DNA of 13,744 nucleotides, taken from assembly GCA_024278655.1 (NCBI GenBank), contig JAJRSV010000112.1, positions 1 through 13,744 of the forward strand, in the 5' to 3' direction. Shown piece after piece: positions 8,582 to 13,744 of the stretch. Within the stretch, counting starts at the first letter, position 1, and every line of letters starts with the position of its first letter. This DNA comes from Bacteroidota bacterium (lineage in GTDB: Bacteria > Bacteroidota > Ignavibacteria > Ignavibacteriales > Ignavibacteriaceae). The notes under the pieces were generated by a model. The model was not told the origin of the DNA. It was given only the letters and a program-made list of their open reading frames with translations, and ran no database searches. The translations under genes were made by a program, and so were the position numbers.

Positions 8582-9787
8582 ATGAGAGTTTTAGTTTTAA
8601 ACAGCGGAAGTTCGTCAATAAAATATCAGTTTATCGATACGGATAAAAAAACTGCGTTGGCAAAAGGATTGGTCGAACGAATAGGTATGTCGGCTGCGGT
8701 TTTAACTCACGAAAGATACGACGGCGATAAAATTAAAGTAGCCGGCGAAATTTTAGACCACGCTATGGCTTTGGAGTATGTGCTCGGTGTAATGTTAAGT
8801 AAAAACCATGGAGTGATAGATCAGAAGGAAGATATTGAAGCGGTAGGGCACAGGGTTGTACACGGCGGCGAAACATTTTCCGATTCGGTTCTGATAACCG
8901 ATGAAGTAATAAGTGTACTGCAGGAAAACATAGAACTTGCACCGCTTCATAACCCGCCGAACATAAAAGGCATTCAGGCGTGCAAACGGATATTGCCGCA
9001 CGCTCCGCAGGTCGGGGTTTTCGATACGGCGTTTCATGTTAAGATGCCACCCAAAGCTTACCTTTACGGCATCCCTTACGATTTGTATAAGAAGTATAAA
9101 ATAAGAAGATACGGATTCCACGGAACTTCGCATTTGTACGTTTCGCAAAGGGCGGCTGAAATTTTAGGTAAGGATATTAGCGAACTGAAAGTAATCACCG
9201 CACATCTCGGTAACGGCTGCAGCATGGCTGCGATAAATCATGGTCAGTCGATTGACACAACAATGGGCTTCACGCCGCTGGAAGGCTTGCTGATGGGCAC
9301 AAGAAGCGGTGACATTGATCCTTCGCTGATTCTTTATATAATGGGCAAGGAAGGGCTCTCGCTGCACGAAGCCGCAACGCTGTTAAATAAGCACAGCGGA
9401 CTTATAGGAATAAGCGGTGAAAGCAGCGATATGAGAGAAATCTTAAGTGCTATGAAAGAAGATCACGAACGTGCTCGTTACGCTTTTGAAGTTTTCTGCT
9501 ACAGGATAAAAAAATATACCGGAGCATATACCGCTGCAATGGGTGGTTTGGATGCGCTCGTGTTTACCGGCGGAATAGGCGAGAACGCTGTAGAAGTTAG
9601 GGAAGAGGTTTGCAGCGATATGGAATATCTGGGCATCGAACTGGATAAGGAAAGAAACAACGCAAACGAAGAACTAATTTCTACTGATGCGTCTAAAGTT
9701 AAGGTCTTGCGTATTCCGACAAATGAAGAGTTGGTTATAGCACTCGATACGAGTAAAATAGTTGCTGAAAAGGTTCAGGCATCCTGA
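8582..9787 (+). CDS. ackA: Acetate kinase
   Basis: A 401-residue cytoplasmic kinase of the ASKHA fold, converting acetate + ATP to acetyl phosphate + ADP; in fermenting cells it mainly runs backwards to make ATP. Key residues fall at the same positions as in the Methanosarcina thermophila enzyme: N7, S10 and S12 (NSGSSS), R91 (GHRVVHGG), H123, D148 (FDTAFH), H180 (YGFHGTSH) and R241 (MGTRSGD), with a Glu near the C-terminus (NEE, 381-383). The nucleotide-binding stretches HLGNGCS (208-214) and FTGGIGEN (328-335) are present. The full set makes activity very likely, and propionate or butyrate kinases are less likely given length and motifs. The partner phosphotransacetylase gene, often adjacent, is absent from this window. 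The gene sits 18 bp after the acyl-CoA dehydrogenase gene with an AGG-type ribosome site at 8571-8573, suggesting co-transcription. Confidence 0.97.
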   Translation: MRVLVLNSGSSSIKYQFIDTDKKTALAKGLVERIGMSAAVLTHERYDGDKIKVAGEILDHAMALEYVLGVMLSKNHGVIDQKEDIEAVGHRVVHGGETFSDSVLITDEVISVLQENIELAPLHNPPNIKGIQACKRILPHAPQVGVFDTAFHVKMPPKAYLYGIPYDLYKKYKIRRYGFHGTSHLYVSQRAAEILGKDISELKVITAHLGNGCSMAAINHGQSIDTTMGFTPLEGLLMGTRSGDIDPSLILYIMGKEGLSLHEAATLLNKHSGLIGISGESSDMREILSAMKEDHERARYAFEVFCYRIKKYTGAYTAAMGGLDALVFTGGIGENAVEVREEVCSDMEYLGIELDKERNNANEELISTDASKVKVLRIPTNEELVIALDTSKIVAEKVQAS

Positions 9788-9837
9788 TAGTTTTTCTTCT
9801 TACTTTTACACATTACTGAAATAAACTTGAGGTTAAT

Positions 9838-10629
9838 ATGGAATCGGGTTTAAAAGGTAAAACCGTATTGGTTACGGCATCGAGTAAAGGAATTGGAAAA
9901 GCAGTTGCCGAAGCATTTGCTGCCGAAGGTTGCCAGGTTGCAATTTGCTCAAGAACAAGAGACGATTTGATAAACACTGCTAAGGAGATTAAAGCGAAGT
10001 ACGATGTTGATCCTTTATGGTGTGTTTGCGATTTGAACAAACAATCCGATATTGAAAGCACATATAACGCAGTTATAAAAGAGTACGGTTCGGTTGATGT
10101 ATTGGTTAATAACTGCGGCGGTCCGTCGCCCGGTTATTTTACAGATATAGATGAAAACGACTGGAACCTTGCTTACGAACAGATTTTGTTAAGTGTGGTC
10201 AGGTTGTCAAGATTGGTTCTGCCCGATATGATAAAAAAGAACTGGGGTAGAATTGTCAACATAACTTCCATTTCGGTAAAGCAGCCGATTGATAATCTTA
10301 TTCTTTCAAACTCGTTAAGAGCAGGCGTAACGGGATTTGCAAAATCATTAAGCAATGAAGTAGCAAAATATAACATTACAGTTAATAATGTCGCTCCCGG
10401 AATGACGCTTACACACCGGCTTTACGAACTTGCAGTTGTAAGAGCTAAAGAACAGGGAACTTCCCACGAAGAAATTTTAACTCAAATGGCTAAAAGTATT
10501 CCTATGAACCGTCTTGCCGGACCTGAAGAAATTGCATCGGTGGTTCTGTTTCTTGCTTCCAAACTTGCAAGTTACGTTACCGGCACAACAATTCAGGTTG
10601 ACGGCGGTTATATAAAAGGATTATTTTAA
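9838..10629 (+). CDS. SDR-fold protein with degenerate catalytic tetrad (FabG-like)
   Basis: A 263-residue protein with the short-chain dehydrogenase/reductase fold. The nucleotide motif reads TASSKGIG (13-20), close to the standard TGxxxGxG; NNCGG (91-95) takes the place of NNAG; and the C-terminal VTGTTIQVDGG (247-257) is typical. The catalytic Ser aligns with S144 (NITSIS). The Tyr of YxxxK aligns with S157 and the Lys with R161 (LSNSLRAGVTGFAKS, 156-170), and no Tyr is near. From memory this matches the uncharacterised 'BKR_like_SDR_like' subgroup (CDD cd05344), which lacks the tetrad, so it is probably a conserved variant rather than a decayed gene. Normal reductase activity cannot be assumed. 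The start is supported by GAGGT at 9829-9833. It lies 50 bp after ackA and 69 bp before the FAD gene. Confidence 0.88.
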   Translation: MESGLKGKTVLVTASSKGIGKAVAEAFAAEGCQVAICSRTRDDLINTAKEIKAKYDVDPLWCVCDLNKQSDIESTYNAVIKEYGSVDVLVNNCGGPSPGYFTDIDENDWNLAYEQILLSVVRLSRLVLPDMIKKNWGRIVNITSISVKQPIDNLILSNSLRAGVTGFAKSLSNEVAKYNITVNNVAPGMTLTHRLYELAVVRAKEQGTSHEEILTQMAKSIPMNRLAGPEEIASVVLFLASKLASYVTGTTIQVDGGYIKGLF

Positions 10630-10698
10630 TTCCGGGAATTATTTTCTTACTTAATTCACAATAATATTTAATCACTTTCCTCATAAACAGAGGACACA

Positions 10699-12249
10699 AT
10701 GAAACACCAAATCGAACTATCAATTCCTCCCGATAAAATTACGGATGAAAATTATCTTCATCTTAAAGCGGCGTTAAAATTAAAAATTGATGTTAACGAA
10801 ATAACTGCGGTTGTTTTTAAACGAAGATCGGTTGATGCACGTAAAAGACCCGTGTTCAGATTATTGGTTGATGTTTACGTAAACGAAAAACCCGCAAGCT
10901 ATATAAAAGAGTACGAATATCATCCGGTTGAATCGAAAAAGAAAGTGTTGATAATCGGTTCAGGTCCCGGCGGATTGTTTGCCGCATTAAGATTAATTGA
11001 ACTCGGAATAAAACCCGTTGTTATTGAAAGAGGAAAAGATGTAAAAGAAAGAAGAAAAGATTTGCGGGAACTGCAGCAGCATCACAAGGTTAATCCCGAT
11101 TCAAACTATTGTTTTGGTGAAGGTGGTGCAGGAGCTTACAGCGACGGAAAGCTTTACACACGTTCGGTTAAACGAGGGAACGTAAGGAAAGTGCTGGAAG
11201 TACTTGTTCAGCATGGAGCGGCTAACGATATTCTCATCGATGCTCATCCGCATATCGGTTCGAACAAGCTGCCGAAAGTTGTTGCAGGTATAAGAGAAAC
11301 AATTCTTAAAAACGGTGGCGAAATTCATTTCAACTCGAAGGTTACCGATTTTATAATCGAAACGAACCGGATTAAAGGCGTTGTTGTAAATGATAAAGAT
11401 GAATTCATCGGCGATGCTGTGCTGCTTGCAACAGGTCATTCGGCAAGGGATATTTACTATCTTCTGCACAAGCATAAAATAAAATTGGAACCGAAACCAT
11501 TTGCAATGGGAGTTAGAATAGAACACCCGCAGCCGTTGATAAATGAAATTCAGTATCATAAATACAAAAGTAAGAACCTTCCCGCCGCATCCTACAATCT
11601 ATCCTGTAAGGTTGATGAAAGGGGAGTTTATTCGTTTTGTATGTGTCCCGGTGGAATAATTGTTCCCGCGGCAACCGCTCCGGGTGAAATTGTAGTAAAC
11701 GGGATGTCTCTTTCACGCAGGGACTCGCCGTTTGCAAACTCTGGTCTCGTTGTTTCTGTTAATGAAAAAGACTGGAAAGAGTTTGAACCTGAGTATCCGT
11801 TCGGAGGATTGAAACTGCAGCAGCAGTTGGAACAGCTATCTTTCCGGTTAGCCAACAATACACAATCAGCACCGGCTCAACGCGTAACCGATTTTATTGA
11901 GGGAAAGTTTTCGCAAACACTGCCTCCGAGTTCGTACATTCCCGGACTCACTTCTGTCCGTCTCGATGAACAACTCCCCGGATTTATTATAAAGGGATTA
12001 AAAAAAGCGATACGGATTTTTAACAGAAAGATGAAAGGTTACTACACTAACGAAGCAATTTTGGTTGCAGCAGAAACAAGAACCAGCTCGCCGGTAAGAA
12101 TCCCGCGCGATAAAGAAACATTAATGCATATCGAAACCGAAGCTCTCTTCCCCTGCGGCGAAGGCGCCGGATATGCAGGCGGAATAGTTTCGGCAGCAAT
12201 CGACGGAGAAAACTGTGCGAATGCTGTTTATAATTATGTGAAGGGATGA
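10699..12249 (+). CDS. FAD-dependent dehydrogenase, COG2509 (sll0175-like) family
   Basis: A 516-residue flavoprotein of a widespread family with no settled reaction. A roughly 80-residue N-terminal module (alpha/beta, many basic residues, KRRSVDARKRP at 41-51) is characteristic of this family and precedes the Rossmann FAD motif VLIIGSGPGG (83-92); Glu110 (VVIERG) is placed to bind the ribose. The stretch FGEGGAGAYSDGKL (139-152) is the family hallmark. An ATG motif (LLATGHSARD) lies in mid-protein, and CGEGAGYAGGIVSAAIDG near the C-terminus closes over the flavin. Length and all motifs look intact. The start has a good AGAGGA ribosome site (10689-10694). It is the last gene of the plus-strand run. 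A role in quinone, acyl or thiol redox chemistry cannot be decided from sequence. Confidence 0.9.
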   Translation: MKHQIELSIPPDKITDENYLHLKAALKLKIDVNEITAVVFKRRSVDARKRPVFRLLVDVYVNEKPASYIKEYEYHPVESKKKVLIIGSGPGGLFAALRLIELGIKPVVIERGKDVKERRKDLRELQQHHKVNPDSNYCFGEGGAGAYSDGKLYTRSVKRGNVRKVLEVLVQHGAANDILIDAHPHIGSNKLPKVVAGIRETILKNGGEIHFNSKVTDFIIETNRIKGVVVNDKDEFIGDAVLLATGHSARDIYYLLHKHKIKLEPKPFAMGVRIEHPQPLINEIQYHKYKSKNLPAASYNLSCKVDERGVYSFCMCPGGIIVPAATAPGEIVVNGMSLSRRDSPFANSGLVVSVNEKDWKEFEPEYPFGGLKLQQQLEQLSFRLANNTQSAPAQRVTDFIEGKFSQTLPPSSYIPGLTSVRLDEQLPGFIIKGLKKAIRIFNRKMKGYYTNEAILVAAETRTSSPVRIPRDKETLMHIETEALFPCGEGAGYAGGIVSAAIDGENCANAVYNYVKG

Positions 12250-12396
12250 AAGAAAGATTAAAGATAAAAGTAAAAAGACAAAAGTTGTTTTATTGAATGT
12301 TTAATTCTAAGTGAGAGCGGACATCCACGCTTGTGTTTATCACTTACCGTCACTTTTAAAGACTGTGTTAAAAATGTGAATTTAAAGCGGTAGATC

Positions 12397-12520
12397 AGTC
12401 GTCCCGCTAGGACTAAAATATCTTCGGTTCGTTTTTTTATTCTAATTTCACATTGTCCCTGTGGGGACAATCATTTTCAAGGAGGACGAACCTATAATAA
12501 AAAATATCCCGAAGATATGT
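12397..12520. repeat. REP-like palindromic element with GTCC-type hairpins
   Basis: Three palindromic layers are visible. A small GTCC/GGAC stem lies at 12401-12404 and 12410-12413. A perfect 8-bp hairpin ATTGTCCC/GGGACAAT lies at 12452-12459 and 12464-12471 with loop TGTG. An outer pair is formed by ATATCTTCGGTTCGT (12418-12432), whose complement appears on the right split into ACGAACC (12486-12492) and CGAAGATAT (12510-12518) by a 17-bp AT-rich insertion. Elements of this style (CCCGTAGGGAC-like cores near ATATC/GATAT words) are, to my knowledge, frequent as interspersed repeats in Bacteroidota and other genomes. Copy number in the host is unknown. Confidence 0.5.
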
Positions 12521-12570
12521 TCCTTAATAGCCCGACAGCTTTGTTGTAATTAAAAATTTAAAAAACCATT

Positions 12571-12730
12571 TCCCCTCCTCGCCGAGGAGGGGTCGACTTT
12601 AGTCGGGGGTGGTGTGCTTGCACAAGCTTGATGCAAACACAATACCTGTTAACAAGATTATAGCTATTTCGGTAAACCACCCCGATTCCAACTAAAGTCG
12701 GAATCTGCCCCTCCTTGCGAAGGAGGGGCA
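12571..12730. repeat. Nested inverted repeat, MITE- or REP-doublet-like
   Basis: Two GC-rich hairpins bound the element: CCCCTCCT/AGGAGGGG (12572-12579 with 12585-12592) and GCCCCTCCTT/AAGGAGGGGC (12707-12716 with 12720-12729). Inside them the arms are also inverted copies. CGACTTTAGTCGGGGGTGGT (12594-12613) matches imperfectly, in reverse complement, the right arm ACCACCCC (12676-12683) through CAACTAAAGTCGG (12689-12701). Each inner arm folds on itself (CGACT/AGTCG; GATTCC/GGAATC at 12684-12689 and 12700-12705). The 62-bp centre (12614-12675) is unpaired between arms and encodes nothing visible. No target-site duplication was obvious. Confidence 0.6.
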
Positions 12731-12756
12731 AAATGTATTTTTAATTTCAGATGCGT

Positions 12757-13744
12757 TTACTTTAGCAAAATCATTTTGATAACATCGCTGTAAACTTTAT
12801 TCGAAGCAGTTGACTGCGCCGTCATCTTTACGTAATAAATTCCCGATGCTAAATTTTGTGCGTTCCATACCTGTTCATAATTCCCGGCTGATATAATCCC
12901 CTGCGTTAACGTATCCATTGTATTACCGATTAAATCGTAAACTATTATGCTTACATCACTGTTTTCCGGTACCGTGTATCTTATCGTCGTGCTTGGGTTA
13001 AAAGGATTCGGGTAGTTCTGCTCCAGTTTATATTCAAGCGGAAATTGTGTGCCTTCCACTCCTGTTGGGTTTGGAGTTTTAGCAGAGTCTTCATTGCTGT
13101 AATCGGACACAACCTGTTCGATGTAACCGAAAACTCTGTAATAATAAAGTGTATTCGGTTCAACCGATTGATCGTTGTATGTAGTAACGTTTTCACCTAC
13201 CGAATCTATCAGCGCATAGTTACCTCCTACACCTGTTTTTCTTTCAATCTTATAACCTTCTTCCTGAGCATCATTGTCAGTCCAGGTAAGCAAGACTTCA
13301 TTCGGTCCTGTTGCAGTTGCAATCAGGTTAGTCGGTGCTTCAACGGTTCTTAAAGGAGTAGTAACAGTAAACTCATTGCTGTAACCGGAAGAATCGGATG
13401 CATTGAAAGCTTTAACACGGTATGTATAAGTAGTGCTGTCAATAACCGTCCAGTCTGTAAATGCAGCTTCATCGGCTCCCGTAGTGCCCACAACCTGGTA
13501 GTTGCCGTTCCCGGTTTTTCTTTCGATAATAAATCCACTTTCATTATCCGAATTATCTGTCCACCACAAATCAACAATTACATCGGGTGGAACGCCAGGA
13601 GTTATACTTGCCTCTCCGTTTAAATTAGTCGGTGGAGTTATTGCACCGGTAGGAGAGAATTTATAAATTTTGTGCGGACTGAAAGTAACAACGTATAATT
13701 CGTTATGCTGGTCAACTCCGAAAGAAACGATAGAGCCCGGTGCG
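12757..13744 (-). CDS. Secreted FN3-repeat protein with T9SS sorting domain, 5' part outside the window
   Basis: The frame is open from the right edge down to TAA at 12759-12757, giving 328 visible C-terminal residues; the true start lies beyond base 13744. A TTG at 13569 is not the start, as the same domain continues upstream of it. Visible residues 1-31 include SIVSFGVDQHNELYVV and KIYKFSP, like the last blade of a glucose/sorbosone-dehydrogenase (GSDH, PQQ-type) propeller, which is an inference from a short match. Two fibronectin type III domains follow (about 36-130 and 137-224), sharing WTDN and IERKTG motifs. The T9SS sorting domain (about 236-328) has EQNYPNPFNPSTTI and a Lys end (ILLK). 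The protein is therefore exported and processed at the outer membrane, and may be a surface carbohydrate-oxidising or -binding enzyme if the missing part confirms the propeller. It converges with the FAD gene. Confidence 0.88.
   Translation of the reverse strand, partial: APGSIVSFGVDQHNELYVVTFSPHKIYKFSPTGAITPPTNLNGEASITPGVPPDVIVDLWWTDNSDNESGFIIERKTGNGNYQVVGTTGADEAAFTDWTVIDSTTYTYRVKAFNASDSSGYSNEFTVTTPLRTVEAPTNLIATATGPNEVLLTWTDNDAQEEGYKIERKTGVGGNYALIDSVGENVTTYNDQSVEPNTLYYYRVFGYIEQVVSDYSNEDSAKTPNPTGVEGTQFPLEYKLEQNYPNPFNPSTTIRYTVPENSDVSIIVYDLIGNTMDTLTQGIISAGNYEQVWNAQNLASGIYYVKMTAQSTASNKVYSDVIKMILLK

Larger units (their letters stand above)
12250..12756. other. Convergent intergenic region filled with palindromic repeats
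   Basis: This 507-bp stretch separates the end of the FAD gene from the end of the minus-strand secreted-protein gene. I see no believable gene. It contains an imperfect stem (TAAGTGA at 12308-12314 with TCACTTA at 12340-12346, plus an inner AGCG/CGCT pair), the palindromic element at 12397-12520 and the nested inverted repeat at 12571-12730. No textbook intrinsic terminator follows the FAD gene. Read on the minus strand, the strong hairpin at 12572-12592 is followed by a T-rich stretch (12570 down to about 12551) and could end the minus-strand transcript. Confidence 0.6.

Noticed and set aside
10626..10641. Small AATTCC/GGAATT palindrome at the end of the SDR gene, followed by a T-rich stretch
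   Set aside because: The stem is short and AT-rich, overlaps the stop codon, and the T-run is interrupted. It is too weak to call a terminator.
11101..11559. A 152-codon minus-strand open frame inside the FAD dehydrogenase gene
   Set aside because: Antisense to the conserved FAD family region, with low-complexity composition typical of a shadow frame.
12308..12346. Stem TAAGTGA/TCACTTA after the FAD gene as an intrinsic terminator
   Set aside because: Long interrupted loop and no T-run downstream (CCGTCACTTTTAAAG), so I list it only as a structure in the intergenic entry.
12258..12470. A 70-codon minus-strand open frame in the convergent intergenic region
   Set aside because: It overlaps the palindromic element at 12397-12520 and the 12308-12346 stem, shows no domain, and its N-terminal half is simply translated repeat sequence. 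It is most likely a spurious frame.
1..13744. CRISPR array, tRNA, rRNA, insertion sequence or defence system
   Set aside because: No regularly spaced direct repeats, no tRNA-like cloverleaf or CCA end, no rRNA motifs, no transposase, integrase or nuclease-effector genes were found on either strand.

Overview
The window (about 13.7 kb) looks like ordinary chromosomal DNA from a Bacteroidota/Ignavibacteria-type organism. Two proteins end in the 'QNYPNPFNPSTTI' type of C-terminal sorting domain used by type IX secretion (T9SS). One of them also carries the 'IPVELTSFTA' linker typical of Ignavibacteria-like secreted proteins. The RecQ helicase has the long-insert, C-terminal-HTH architecture of that phylum. 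Taxonomy is inferred from protein style only; there is no rRNA in the window.

Layout. Bases 1-230 are non-coding apart from a possible last few codons of an upstream gene, and hold a row of small hairpins. A long recQ gene lies on the minus strand (231-2822, TTG start). A 181-bp divergent spacer with an inverted repeat separates it from a secreted 926-residue Asp-box/BNR beta-propeller protein (3004-5784). All genes from there to 12249 run on the plus strand: an ABC-2 type exporter pair overlapping by 4 bp (5836-7595), a 3-hydroxyacyl-CoA dehydrogenase (7628-8563), acetate kinase ackA (8582-9787), a divergent SDR-fold protein (9838-10629) and a COG2509-type FAD-dependent dehydrogenase (10699-12249). 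Gaps between these are 18-69 bp, and four of the starts have a visible Shine-Dalgarno, so one or more operons are likely. A repeat-filled 507-bp convergent intergenic region follows. A 5'-truncated secreted protein on the minus strand (12757 to the right edge) ends the window, with a propeller-like tail, two fibronectin type III domains and a T9SS sorting domain.

How the genes fit together. The hydroxyacyl-CoA dehydrogenase and acetate kinase point to acyl-CoA and acetyl-phosphate/acetate metabolism, but no phosphotransacetylase, thiolase or enoyl-CoA hydratase is present, so no full pathway can be drawn. The exporter, the SDR protein and the FAD protein have no assignable substrate. The two secreted proteins are probably independent T9SS cargo.

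I see no mobile-element gene, CRISPR array, defence island, tRNA or rRNA, and no convincing undescribed multi-gene system. The points most worth a second look are the SDR protein without the catalytic Tyr/Lys pair, the hydroxyacyl-CoA dehydrogenase with Thr at the usual active-site Asn, and the families of palindromic intergenic repeats at both ends of the window.
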